NCBI RefSeq assembly: GCF_024612015.1
Contig: NZ_CP102512.1
Span: 6,510,001-6,574,000 of the forward strand
DNA: 64,000 nt
Direction of reading: 5' to 3'
Origin: Streptomyces sp. CA-210063
Lineage (GTDB): Bacteria > Actinomycetota > Actinomycetes > Streptomycetales > Streptomycetaceae
Shown: piece by piece, positions 16,765 through 25,715 of the stretch
Position numbering within the stretch: position 1 is the stretch's first letter
How the letters are laid out: every line of letters begins with the position of its first letter
Made by a program: the position numbers and the translations under genes
Notes under the pieces: model-generated
Told to the model about the DNA's origin: nothing
Database searches by the model: none
Seen by the model: only the letters and a program-made list of their open reading frames with translations

Positions 16765-18532
16765 CCAGCACCTCCCCGGTCTCAGCACTCCACCCCACGA
16801 CCACCGCCTCCCCCGGCACCCGCTGCCAACGAGCCAACAACACCCACCTCACCCCGTACCGCCGCGCGACCACCGCGCGCTTCGCACGCGAGGACGCGGG
16901 ATCCAGATACGCCCGGACATCCGCGTACCGCCGAGCCCGCTCCCGCTCGTCCAGCGCCGGATCGGGCCAGGTGGGCACCGCCAGGTTCACCCCGTAGCCG
17001 GCGACCGCACGCTCCGCGAAATACCCGTCCGTGATCAGCACGTCCCCCGCCCGCACATGCCGCGCCACCCACGCGTACGAAGGCCACCGCGGCGGTGGAT
17101 CGAACCCCACGGGGTCGAGCCGGGACGGCACCACCGCCCCGGCCTGCACGGTGAGGAACCCCACGCACGCCCCCGCGACCGCCGCCCCGCCCAGCACGTG
17201 CCGGGCCCACCCCCACGGCCGGGGCGCCGCCAGCTCCACCGCCAGGGCGAACTGCGCGGGCACGGCCGCGAGCCCGAGGACGCGGCCGTACGTGTAGTGC
17301 CCGCTGACCCAGCCGTACGCCACCACCAGGCATTCCGCCGCGAACATCAGCACCAGCGGATCCCTCGGGGACCTGCGCCCCCGTGCCCACAGCGCCGGCA
17401 GCCCGAACAGCGCCAGCCAGAGATGTCCGGCCACGTTCTCGTACAGCGGCTTGTGCATGCCGTCCACACCCGTGTTCCCGGCCAGCGACAGGATGTCGTA
17501 GTACGGCCACGACACCGCGACCGCCAGGGCGATCGCTCCCGTCAGCGCCCAACGCCCCACCAACGGGCCCCGCCATCCACGCTGCCAGGCCGCCACGATC
17601 GCCACGGCCCCGGCCATCGACGCCACGGCCGTGATCGGATGCACCAGCAGGATCAGCCCGTACAGCGTGCCGAGTCCGGTGTACGCCCAGAGGCTGCCGA
17701 GGCCGCTAGGGCCCTTCTGATGGATCTCCGCGGCGTCGCGACGCCCGGCACGCACTCTCGCCGCACCGGACAAAAGCCCTAGTGGCTCCGCTACGAGGGC
17801 TTTCGCCCGGCACGCCGAGAGCACGCACCGAACGCCGCTCCTTCTCCCACGGAGATCCATCAGAAGGGCCCTAGGCCCGACGTACCGCACGCCCCGCGAA
17901 AACCCGCCGCCACGCGCGCGTGCCGCCGTCCACGCCCACGCCCAGAACGTCAGTCCGGTGGCGCACGCCGACGGATAGCCGAGGTTCGTCGTCATCGACA
18001 TCAGCCCGAGGTAGCCGCTCCACAGGATCCGCTCGGTGCCCCACAGCAATGTCATGAACAGCAACGCGAGGACCGGCGCCCACGGCCGGGGTGTCAGCAC
18101 GCGCACCAGACGGCCGATCCCGGTGAGCAGCACCAGCAGGTTCACCGGCCCGGCGAGCTTCACCAGCGACCACCCGCTCAGGCCGGTCAGCCGGGCGAGG
18201 ACGCCCTGGGTGACGGCATACGGGGAGTAGTACGGGCTGCCGGCGCCCGGGAGGTCGGCGGTCGGGTGGGCCGGATGCAGCAGGTCCCAGCGGAGGCGTT
18301 CGACGACCGCCGCGTGCTGACCGGCGTCGCAGCACAGCGGCACCCGCCAGTACGCCAGCGTCATCACCAGCCAGAACAGCCCGCCGACGACGACATAGGG
18401 AGTCGGCCGCCGGGTCAGCCAGGTACGGCCGCCGCGCAGGGCGGTGGCGCCGAGGGCGACACGGCGACGCCGGGCGCCGGCTCGCAGGGGATCGCGGCCG
18501 GAATCGTGACCGGTATGGGCTGTTCGAGGCAT
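16748..18532 (-). CDS. Multi-pass membrane protein (GT-C-like) carrying an in-frame MITE insertion
   Basis: The 594-residue ORF encodes many hydrophobic helices (VVVGGLFWLVMTLAYWRV, LLVLLTGIGRLVRVL, YGLILLVHPITAVASMAGAV, LVLMFAAECLVVAYGWV). An early loop contains LCCDAGQHAAVVERLRWD and SPYYSPYAVTQGVLARLTG, like polyprenyl-phosphate-sugar dependent GT-C transferases, though I cannot name the family. Residues of the segment LLMDLRGRRSG to AAEIHQKGPSG (~55 aa) come from a 163-bp palindromic element inserted in frame. Excising it with one TA restores RYVGPSGLGSLWAY. The protein therefore tolerates, or has been inactivated by, a 55-residue loop insertion. It lies just downstream of the TagF-like genes. 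Confidence 0.8.
   Translation of the reverse strand: MPRTAHTGHDSGRDPLRAGARRRRVALGATALRGGRTWLTRRPTPYVVVGGLFWLVMTLAYWRVPLCCDAGQHAAVVERLRWDLLHPAHPTADLPGAGSPYYSPYAVTQGVLARLTGLSGWSLVKLAGPVNLLVLLTGIGRLVRVLTPRPWAPVLALLFMTLLWGTERILWSGYLGLMSMTTNLGYPSACATGLTFWAWAWTAARARGGGFSRGVRYVGPRALLMDLRGRRSGVRCVLSACRAKALVAEPLGLLSGAARVRAGRRDAAEIHQKGPSGLGSLWAYTGLGTLYGLILLVHPITAVASMAGAVAIVAAWQRGWRGPLVGRWALTGAIALAVAVSWPYYDILSLAGNTGVDGMHKPLYENVAGHLWLALFGLPALWARGRRSPRDPLVLMFAAECLVVAYGWVSGHYTYGRVLGLAAVPAQFALAVELAAPRPWGWARHVLGGAAVAGACVGFLTVQAGAVVPSRLDPVGFDPPPRWPSYAWVARHVRAGDVLITDGYFAERAVAGYGVNLAVPTWPDPALDERERARRYADVRAYLDPASSRAKRAVVARRYGVRWVLLARWQRVPGEAVVVGWSAETGEVLARIAP
17707..17873. mobile_element. 163-bp MITE-like palindromic element with TA duplication
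   Basis: Terminal inverted repeats of at least 22 bp (left tip GGGCCCTTCTGATGGATCTC, right tip its complement ending 17871) enclose a short non-coding core with an inner hairpin (AAAGCCCT...AGGGCTTT near 17785-17815). TA is present at both ends (17707-17708, 17872-17873), as expected for IS630/Tc1-type transposition. The 165 inserted bases are a multiple of three and contain no stop in the host frame. Confidence 0.85.
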
Positions 18533-18562
18533 TCGCCGTATATTCCCGCTCGGGTCAACGGC

Positions 18563-20785
18563 TTAGCTCGCGGTCACCACATCGAGTGAGGTGTGGGTGC
18601 CCGGCCGGGGCGCGGGAACCGCCGCCGCCCTCTCACCCAGCATCAGCGTCCGCACCACCCGCTCGGCCGCCCGCCCGTCGTCGAACTCGCAGTACCGCTC
18701 CCGGAACCCCGCCCGCAGCCGCGCCGACTCCGCGTCCCGCCACTGCCCGGAGTCGAACAGCCAGGCCAGCTCCCGGTAGGAGCGGGACACATGGCCGGGC
18801 GGGTCGGCGGTGATGTCGACGTACATGCCCCGGCTCGCCGCGAAGGCGTCCCGGTCGTCGGCGTGCACGACGATCGGCCGGTCGAGGTTGGCGTAGTCGA
18901 ACATCAGGGCCGAGTAGTCCGTGACCAGGACGTCGGAGGCGAGCATCAGCTCCTCCGCATGCGGCTCGTCGGTCGCGTCCACGACGACACCCCGCCGGTG
19001 CAGCTCGGCGAGCCCGAACCCGCGCGCCGGGCCGTCCGCGAGCGACGGATGCAGCCGTACGACGAGGGTGTGGGCCTCGCCCAGACCGCACCGCAGGTCC
19101 GTGGCGAACCGGGCGAGGTCGAAGCGTTCGACGTGGCCGCCCCGCCGGTAGTCGCGGGGCGTGGGCGCGTACAGCACGACCGTGTGGCCGACCGGGATGC
19201 CGAGCCGCTCACGGATCGACGCGCCGCTGTCCGGCCCGGCGTTCACCAGGACGTCGTTGCGCGGGCTGCCGGTCCGCAGGGAGGTGAAGCCGCACGGGTA
19301 CGCCCTGCTCCACACCAGCTCCGAGTGGCGGTTGGCGACGAGGCTGTGGTCCCAGCGGTCGGCCCGGCGCAGCATCCGCGGCACATCCACACCGAGCCGG
19401 GCACCCGGCTTGTGCAGCAGATCGGCGCCCATGAACTTGAGCGGGGCCCCCTGATGGGTGTGGATGTGCACACTGCCCGGACGCTTGGTGAGGGTGCCGG
19501 GCCAGTTGACGTTGTTGACGAAGTACGTGGCCCGCGCGGCCACCCGCAGATACTCGCGCGACCCCGGCGTCACGTACTCGACGCCCGGCGGCAGCGTCGC
19601 CACCCGCTCCGGCCGCACCACCCACACCCCACGCAGGTGCGGCGCGAGATCGCGGGCCGCCTGGTACACGGCCGCCGGGTCCCCGAGCACTCCCCGGTGC
19701 GAGAACGCCGAGTACACCGCCAGATTCGGGTCCAGCGGCAGCCGCTCGTGCGCCAGCGACCAGCCCCGCCTGATCCCCTCGGCACCGGCCGCCCGCAGCC
19801 GCTCCCCGTGCGCGCCGAGCGCCGTACGGACGCGGACGGCCCCCTGCCGGGCGCGGTAGGCGGTCCAACCGCCCTCCAGGACAGGGAACTCCGGGGCCAC
19901 GGGGTCGTCGTCGGACCGGTACTTCCGGTACAGCACGGCTGTCCGCCGGAAGAACTCGGCCTTGTCGGCAGGCGGCAGCCGGTCCGGCTCGGCGAGGATG
20001 TCCAGGCAGTGCTCCGCCATCCTGTTCCGCAGATACGGCCGCCAAGTCGCCAGCTCCGGGCGGGAGTCGAGGAAGCCGAAGACCCTCTCGTACTGGTCGT
20101 GGACGTCGAAGTGCCGGCGGCTCGTGGTGGACAGGGTGTCGCCCTGCCGCCGCTGCCGGTGGGCCACGCAGATCCGGTCCAGCGTGGCGATCCGCCCGGC
20201 GCTCAGCAGCGCCGGGAACGTCCAGGGCGTGTCCTCGTAGGAGCCGGGCGGGAACCGGAAGCCGTGCGTCTCGACGAACTCCCGCCGGTACGCCTTGTTC
20301 CACACGGACATCCACAGTTCGAGGATCTCGGGGCGCTCGGAGACCGTGAAGGTGCCTTCGCCCGCCGTGTTCAGGAGGTGCGCGAGGGCGTTGCGGCGCG
20401 TCCCGCCCCACCAGTACGTGCGGGCGTGGTCGAAGACCAGCACATCGGGATCGCCGGCCTCGTCGAGCCGGTCGGCCAGGGCACGCAGGGCACCCGGGAT
20501 GAGGGTGTCGTCGCTGTCGAGGAAGAGGAGGAAGTCCCCGGTGGCGTAGGGCAGCCCGGCGTTGCGGGCCCGGCCGAGCCCCACGTTCGCCGGGAGACGC
20601 AGCACCCGTACGCGCGGGTCGCGGGCGGCGTACGCGTCGAGGATCTCGCCGCTGCCGTCCGGCGAGCAGTCGTCGACAGCGATCACCTCCAGGTCCCGGT
20701 ACGACTGCTCAAGGACCGAGTCGAGGCATTCCCGCAGGAAACCCCGGACCTTGAAGACGGGGACGATGACAGTGAAGCGGGGCAT
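18563..20785 (-). CDS. Bifunctional GT2 / CDP-glycerol glycerophosphotransferase, copy 3 of tandem set
   Basis: This 740-residue two-domain enzyme has a GT-A domain at about 1-250 (MPRFTVIVPVFKV, VIAVDDCSPDGSGEIL, FLLFLDSDDTL) and a TagF-like domain at about 390-715 (HTHQGAPLKFMG, VLYAPTPRDYRRGG, VLVTDYSALMFDYANLDRP, then CEFDDGRAAERVVR). The first domain probably transfers a sugar and the second glycerol phosphate from CDP-glycerol, so one protein could extend a mixed repeat. It starts 5 bp after the stop of the paralogue upstream (20791), indicating an operon. It is predicted to act at the cytoplasmic membrane face. Confidence 0.92.
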   Translation of the reverse strand: MPRFTVIVPVFKVRGFLRECLDSVLEQSYRDLEVIAVDDCSPDGSGEILDAYAARDPRVRVLRLPANVGLGRARNAGLPYATGDFLLFLDSDDTLIPGALRALADRLDEAGDPDVLVFDHARTYWWGGTRRNALAHLLNTAGEGTFTVSERPEILELWMSVWNKAYRREFVETHGFRFPPGSYEDTPWTFPALLSAGRIATLDRICVAHRQRRQGDTLSTTSRRHFDVHDQYERVFGFLDSRPELATWRPYLRNRMAEHCLDILAEPDRLPPADKAEFFRRTAVLYRKYRSDDDPVAPEFPVLEGGWTAYRARQGAVRVRTALGAHGERLRAAGAEGIRRGWSLAHERLPLDPNLAVYSAFSHRGVLGDPAAVYQAARDLAPHLRGVWVVRPERVATLPPGVEYVTPGSREYLRVAARATYFVNNVNWPGTLTKRPGSVHIHTHQGAPLKFMGADLLHKPGARLGVDVPRMLRRADRWDHSLVANRHSELVWSRAYPCGFTSLRTGSPRNDVLVNAGPDSGASIRERLGIPVGHTVVLYAPTPRDYRRGGHVERFDLARFATDLRCGLGEAHTLVVRLHPSLADGPARGFGLAELHRRGVVVDATDEPHAEELMLASDVLVTDYSALMFDYANLDRPIVVHADDRDAFAASRGMYVDITADPPGHVSRSYRELAWLFDSGQWRDAESARLRAGFRERYCEFDDGRAAERVVRTLMLGERAAAVPAPRPGTHTSLDVVTAS

Positions 20786-20790
20786 GTCCG

Positions 20791-22941
20791 TCAGCTCCTC
20801 ACGAGGGTCGCGGCGGCGGGCGCCGGGGCCGGGGTGCGCTCGGCGAGCGGCACGACGGGCGGCAGCGCCTCCGGCCGCTCACCGAGGAACACCCGCCGTA
20901 CGACCCGCTCGGCAGCCCGCCCGTCGTCGAACTGGCAGAACCGCTCCCGGAAGTCGGCCCGCAGGGCGTCGGCCTCCGCGTCCGCGTACGAGCCGTCGCG
21001 GAACAGGTCCGCCAACTCCCGCTCGGTACGCGCCACATGACCCGGCGGCGCGGCCGGAAGGTCGACGTACACGCCCCTCGTCTCCCGGTGGACCTCCCAG
21101 TCGTCCGCGCGGATCACGATCGGCCGGTCGAGGTTGGCGTAGTCGAACATCACGGAGGAGTAGTCCGTGATCAGCGCGTCGGCGGCGAGGCAGACGTCCT
21201 CGGTGGAGTGGTGCCGGGTGACGTCGATGATCCGGTCGTCGCTCGTGCGGGCGGTGCCGTCGTCGGGGAAGTGGTGCGCCCGCAGCAGCACCACGAACTC
21301 CTCGCCCACCGCCTCGCAGAACGCCTCCAGGTTCAGCCGGGTGCCGTGGCCGGTGGCCTGGTCCCGGTGGGCGGGGGCGTAGAGCAGGGCCTTCTTGCCC
21401 TCGGGGATGCCCAGTTCACGCCGGACGCGCGCCACGTCCGCCGCCGTGGCCGTGTAGTAGACGTCGTTGCGCGGGGAGCCGTACTCCAGTTGCTCGTACG
21501 TGCCCGGGAACGCGCGCTCCCAGGTCTCCGTGGAGTGCCGGTTCGCGGAGAGGCTGAAGTCCCAGCGGTCCAGGCGCTTGAGGAGGCTGGTGAGGCTGCC
21601 GGACGCGGCGGCCGCCACCGGGTACGGGGACCGGTCCACGCCCGTCGTCTCCAGTGGGGTGCCGTGCTGGGTCTGGAGATGGACACTGCCGGGACGCTTG
21701 ACGACCGTGTCCGGGAAGCCGGCGTTGTCGACGAGGTACTTGGCGCGGGCGAGCACCCGCCAGTAGCGCCGGCTGCCGATGACGGCGTGGTCGAGGTCCT
21801 TCGGGAGCCGGTCCACCACATCGGGATCGACGAGGAACACCGAGCGGAGGTGCGGGGCGAGTTCGCGGGCCTTGGCGTGGAGGGCGGCCGGGTCGCAGGT
21901 GACACCTCGACCCCGGTACGAGCAGTACACGGTGAGGTTCTTGTCCAGCGGGAGGCGGCGCTGGGCGGCGTACAGGGCGCGGGCCAGGGGCGTGCGGGGG
22001 CGGGGGAGCGCCGCGAGCGCTCCGGCCGCCGCCCGGTTGGCGGCGCACAGGACCCGGAACCCGGCGTACGAGCCGGTCGCGAGCAGCCGGTGCTGCACGC
22101 CGAGGCTGCCGCCGGGCGGGCGAAAGCCGGCCGGGAGGTTGTGGAGGTAGAGGTGTGCGGCGCGACGGAAGAAGGCGCGGCGGTGGTGGGCGGGCAGCCG
22201 CTCCGGGTGCGCGGCGGTCCGCAGCACGACCGCGAACAGCTGCTCGAACAGTGCCTCCGACAGGCCCTGCTTGGCCGTGGCCCTGGCGAGCACCAGCTCC
22301 ACCTGGTCGAGGAGTTCGAGCTGGTGCTCACCGGGGGCGTTCAGCCGGCTGCCCTGCCGGCGCAGCAGATGCCGTACGCAGACCGTGCTCCGCAGCTCCG
22401 CCGTGCGGTCGGTGGCGAGCGCGACGAGACCGCTCCAGCCGAGGTCGGTGAAGTGGCCGATGGGGAAGGTGAGTTGGTGCGCGGTGAGGAAGTCCCGGCG
22501 GTAGGCCGCGCTCCACGCCGGGGTCCGCACACCGGTCGGGCGCACGAGGGTCGTACCGCCCTCCCACCAGTGCGCCCGTTCGTGTGCGAAGTACAGGACG
22601 TCGGGGCCGCCGGTCTCGGCCAGCCGGTCCGCGATCGCCTGCAGCGCGCCCGGGGCGAGCGTGTCGTCCCCGTCCAGGAACAGGACGTACGTCCCGTGCG
22701 CCGCCGCCAGTCCCGCGTTGCGGGCAGCGCTCAGCCCGCCCGACGGCGGCGACTCGACGGGGGCCACCCGGGTGTCCCTGGTGGAGTACGCGGTGCTGAC
22801 CGCCTCCGCGGGTGAGCCCGCCGCGTCATGGACCGGGATCAGCTCGAAGTCGCCGAACGGCTGCGTGAGGATCGAGTCCAGGGCGAGGGGGAGGCGCCCT
22901 TCGACACCGTGCGTGGGGACGATGATGCTGAAGCGGGGCAT
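20791..22941 (-). CDS. Bifunctional GT2 / CDP-glycerol glycerophosphotransferase, copy 2
   Basis: The 716-residue protein starts at the ATG at 22941 (MPRFSIIVPTHGVEG, AAAGGAC-type ribosome site); the frame is open to 23385 but crosses intergenic repeats. The GT2 domain shows LSAARNAGLAAAHGTY and FLDGDDTLAPG. The TagF part has LQTQHGTPLETTG, LLYAPAHRDQATG, ALITDYSSVMFDYANLDRP and QFDDGRAAERVVR. The GT2 entry motif IPVHDAAGSPAEA lacks the usual VDD/D-x-S pair seen in its paralogues, so the glycosyltransferase half may be altered or inactive. It is the second of three tandem paralogues. Confidence 0.9.
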   Translation of the reverse strand: MPRFSIIVPTHGVEGRLPLALDSILTQPFGDFELIPVHDAAGSPAEAVSTAYSTRDTRVAPVESPPSGGLSAARNAGLAAAHGTYVLFLDGDDTLAPGALQAIADRLAETGGPDVLYFAHERAHWWEGGTTLVRPTGVRTPAWSAAYRRDFLTAHQLTFPIGHFTDLGWSGLVALATDRTAELRSTVCVRHLLRRQGSRLNAPGEHQLELLDQVELVLARATAKQGLSEALFEQLFAVVLRTAAHPERLPAHHRRAFFRRAAHLYLHNLPAGFRPPGGSLGVQHRLLATGSYAGFRVLCAANRAAAGALAALPRPRTPLARALYAAQRRLPLDKNLTVYCSYRGRGVTCDPAALHAKARELAPHLRSVFLVDPDVVDRLPKDLDHAVIGSRRYWRVLARAKYLVDNAGFPDTVVKRPGSVHLQTQHGTPLETTGVDRSPYPVAAAASGSLTSLLKRLDRWDFSLSANRHSTETWERAFPGTYEQLEYGSPRNDVYYTATAADVARVRRELGIPEGKKALLYAPAHRDQATGHGTRLNLEAFCEAVGEEFVVLLRAHHFPDDGTARTSDDRIIDVTRHHSTEDVCLAADALITDYSSVMFDYANLDRPIVIRADDWEVHRETRGVYVDLPAAPPGHVARTERELADLFRDGSYADAEADALRADFRERFCQFDDGRAAERVVRRVFLGERPEALPPVVPLAERTPAPAPAAATLVRS

Positions 22942-22980
22942 TCTGTCCTTTCGGGGGGGGCGTTCTTCGACTGCGGCTGG

Positions 22981-23100
22981 GTGGGGCTTGCTCGCGCAGT
23001 TCCCCGCGCCCCTGAAGACGGCCCTGCGGGCCGATGAAAAGCGGCGGGCGCAGCCCCCGCTTTTCAGGGGCGCGGGGAACTGCGCGACCAGCCCCCACCG
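22981..23100. repeat. Short intergenic repeat, facing pair (hairpin)
   Basis: Two inverted copies of the dispersed motif (left arm TCGCGCAGTTCCCCGCGCCC, right arm its complement) flank about 50 bases between two tagF-like genes. Annealed, they would form a stem of over 25 bp, which may attenuate or terminate transcription within the operon. The rest of the 238-bp gap (22942-23179) has no gene. Confidence 0.75.
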
Positions 23101-23179
23101 GACCCGCGGCTGGGGGTCGAAGGGGGCGCAGCCCCTGGGGATGGGACGGGTAGGGGCGGCGGGGGCGAGGGAAAGGCGG

Positions 23180-25450
23180 TTACGTGCGCAGGGAGTCGTC
23201 CACGCCCGGCTGCGACTGGCCAGGGACCGTCGCCAACGGAGACGACGGACGGGCCGCGGCGGCGGACGGGACGGGACGGCGGTCGGCCAAGGGGACGAAG
23301 TCGACCGGCGCGGTGTCACCCAGGACCACCCGCCGCACCACCCGCTCCGCCGCCCGCCCGTCGTCGTACGGGCAGAACCGGTCACGGAAGGCGGCCCGCA
23401 ACTGCGCGGAGCGCGACCCGCGCCAGTGCCCCGTCGCGAAGATGTCGATCAGCTCGTCCTCGCTGCGCGCGACCGCGCCCGGCGGGAACGAGCGCAGGTC
23501 GAAGTACGTGCCACGGGCCGCCTCGTACGCCTCCCAGTCCTCGGAGTGGATCACGATGGGCCGGTCGAGGTTGGCGTAGTCGAACATCAGGGAGGAGTAG
23601 TCGGTGACGAGCGCGTCGGAGGCGAGGCACAGGTTCTCGACGCTCGGGTAGGCCGTGACGTCGAGGAGACGGCCGTGCGCCAGGTCCGTCAGCGGGGAGT
23701 CGTACGCGTGGTGGGCGCGGGCCAGGATCACGAAGCGCGGGCCGAGCTTGCGGAGCACCCGCTCCAGATCCAGGTGGGCGCGTTGCGAGTGGCGGTAGTC
23801 GCGGTGTGTGGGGGCGTACAGGACGGCGACCGCGCCCTCGGGGATGCCGAGGTGTTCGCGCACCCGGGCCACATCCGTCGAATTGGCCTTCAGGAACACG
23901 TCGTTGCGCGGGGAGCCGTACTCCAGGGTCGTGTACGCGGACGGATGGACGCGCTCCCAGACGAGGGTGGAGTGGCGGTTGCCGGACAGGACGTAGTCCC
24001 ACTGGTCGCTGCCGCGCAGCACGGCCGCGAAGTCCGTGCCGCGCGCGGCCGCCGGGCGGTCCTGGAGGTCGAGGCCCATGTGCTTGAGCGGGGTGCCGTG
24101 CTGGGTCTGGAGGAGGACCTGGCCGCGACGCTTGACCAAGCGGCGGTCGAAGTCCACGTTGTTCACCAGGTACTTGGAGCGGGCGAGCGCCGTCCAGTAC
24201 GCCATCGAGCCGGGGCGCACACGCCGGGTCGCCACCGGAAGGGTGTGGTGGTGCTCGGGGCGCGCGATCCACGAGGTGCGCATCTTGGGGACGTACGTAC
24301 GGAACGCGTTCTCCAGCGCGGCCGGGCTGCACACATAGCCCCGGCCGCCGTACGCGGCGAACACCGCCCGGTCGGCACGCAGCGGGAGGAGGCGCTGGAC
24401 GCGGTAGTGGAGGCGCAGCCCGGCGTCGCGCAGCGGCCGGGCCAGGCCCGCCACCAGGCGTCCGGCGCCCCCGCCCAGCCGTGCCACGGCCCACAGCGCC
24501 CGGTAGACGCGCTGGCTGCCCAGCCGTAGGAGCGCGTGCCGGAGGCGGGCGTGGGCGCGGATGGGGGCGCCCGGAGTGCGGTAGCGGGCGCAGTGCGCGC
24601 GGACCGTGCGCAGGAACTCGGCGCGCGCCTCGCGCGGCAGCCGGTGGCGCCGGGTGAACACGGACGTGAGGTGGTCGACCATGCGCCGGAAGAGCACCGG
24701 ACGCCACTGGGCCAGCTCCGGCCGCTCGTCGACGTACGCGAACACCCGGTCGTACTGCTCGAACACATCGAAGTGCGCCCGCGTGGTCGCCCCGAGGAGG
24801 CTGCCGTGGCGGCGCCGGCGGTGGTGGACGCAGACCCGGTCGAGGGTGGCGACGGACTCGGCGGTCATCAGGACCGGGTACGTCCAGGCCGTGTCCTCGT
24901 AGATGCCGGGCGGGAACCGGAAGTCGTGGTCCTCGACGAACTCGCGCTTGTACGCCTTGTTCCACGCCACCGGGCGGACGCTCAGCAGGCCCGGGCGGTC
25001 GTCGAGGCGGAACGGGGCCGTGCCCTGCTCGGTGAGTTGGAGGGCGCGTTCGTTGCGGACGGACTCGCCGGACCAGGAGGTGCGGGCGAAGTCGTGGACG
25101 AGGACGTCGGGTTCGCCGGTCTCCTTGACGCGGTCGGCGATCGCCTGGAGCGCGCCCGGCGTGAACGTGTCGTCGCCGTCGAGGAAGAGGAGGTAGTCGC
25201 CCCTCGCGTACTCCATCCCCTTGTTGCGGGCGGCACCCGGCCCCGCGTTCTCCCGCAGGCGCACGGTTCGCCTGACCCGGGGGTCGCGGGCCGCGAACTC
25301 GTCGGCGATCGACCCGCCGTTGTCGGGCGAGGCGTCGTCGACGACGATCACTTCGAGGTCGGTGAAGGACTGGGACAGCACGGAATCCAGGCATTCGTGC
25401 AGGTACGCCTGAACCTTGTACGCGGGAACGATGACACTGAACCTGGGCAA
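23180..25450 (-). CDS. Bifunctional GT2 / CDP-glycerol glycerophosphotransferase, copy 1
   Basis: This is the first gene of the tandem trio, ~756 residues. A TTG at 25450 gives MPRFSVIVPAYKV, aligned with the MPRF starts of both paralogues and with AAGGA 8 bp upstream; the ATG at 25459 has no well-spaced ribosome site. The GT2 domain has VIVVDDASPDNGG, GAARNKGMEYARGDY and FLDGDDTFTPG. The TagF domain has LQTQHGTPLKHMG, VLYAPTHRDYRHS, ALVTDYSSLMFDYANLDRP and PYDDGRAAERVVR. It makes or extends a glycerol-phosphate-containing wall polymer. The 200 bp upstream carry a (CGGGGC)n tract at 25613-25640 and then a transposon end. Confidence 0.92.
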   Translation of the reverse strand: MPRFSVIVPAYKVQAYLHECLDSVLSQSFTDLEVIVVDDASPDNGGSIADEFAARDPRVRRTVRLRENAGPGAARNKGMEYARGDYLLFLDGDDTFTPGALQAIADRVKETGEPDVLVHDFARTSWSGESVRNERALQLTEQGTAPFRLDDRPGLLSVRPVAWNKAYKREFVEDHDFRFPPGIYEDTAWTYPVLMTAESVATLDRVCVHHRRRRHGSLLGATTRAHFDVFEQYDRVFAYVDERPELAQWRPVLFRRMVDHLTSVFTRRHRLPREARAEFLRTVRAHCARYRTPGAPIRAHARLRHALLRLGSQRVYRALWAVARLGGGAGRLVAGLARPLRDAGLRLHYRVQRLLPLRADRAVFAAYGGRGYVCSPAALENAFRTYVPKMRTSWIARPEHHHTLPVATRRVRPGSMAYWTALARSKYLVNNVDFDRRLVKRRGQVLLQTQHGTPLKHMGLDLQDRPAAARGTDFAAVLRGSDQWDYVLSGNRHSTLVWERVHPSAYTTLEYGSPRNDVFLKANSTDVARVREHLGIPEGAVAVLYAPTHRDYRHSQRAHLDLERVLRKLGPRFVILARAHHAYDSPLTDLAHGRLLDVTAYPSVENLCLASDALVTDYSSLMFDYANLDRPIVIHSEDWEAYEAARGTYFDLRSFPPGAVARSEDELIDIFATGHWRGSRSAQLRAAFRDRFCPYDDGRAAERVVRRVVLGDTAPVDFVPLADRRPVPSAAAARPSSPLATVPGQSQPGVDDSLRT

Positions 25451-25715
25451 GGAGGACATCCTTGGGTCGGCGCGGGCATACTGCCCGGAAACGGCCGATC
25501 CGATGATTTGGTTACGCGACGTGTTCCATACGGGGGATATCGCCGGGTGGTGGGGGCGCACGGGTGTGAACTTGCGGGTGTAGGAGGGGAGTTCGCGCGG
25601 TGGGCTCTGCCGGGGCCGGGGCCGGGGCCGGGGCCGGGGGCGCCTACTAGTGCTCTGACCGCATAGGTCCGCCGGGTTGGGCCAGGGTGCGACCACCGCC
25701 TGGTCGACGGCCGAG

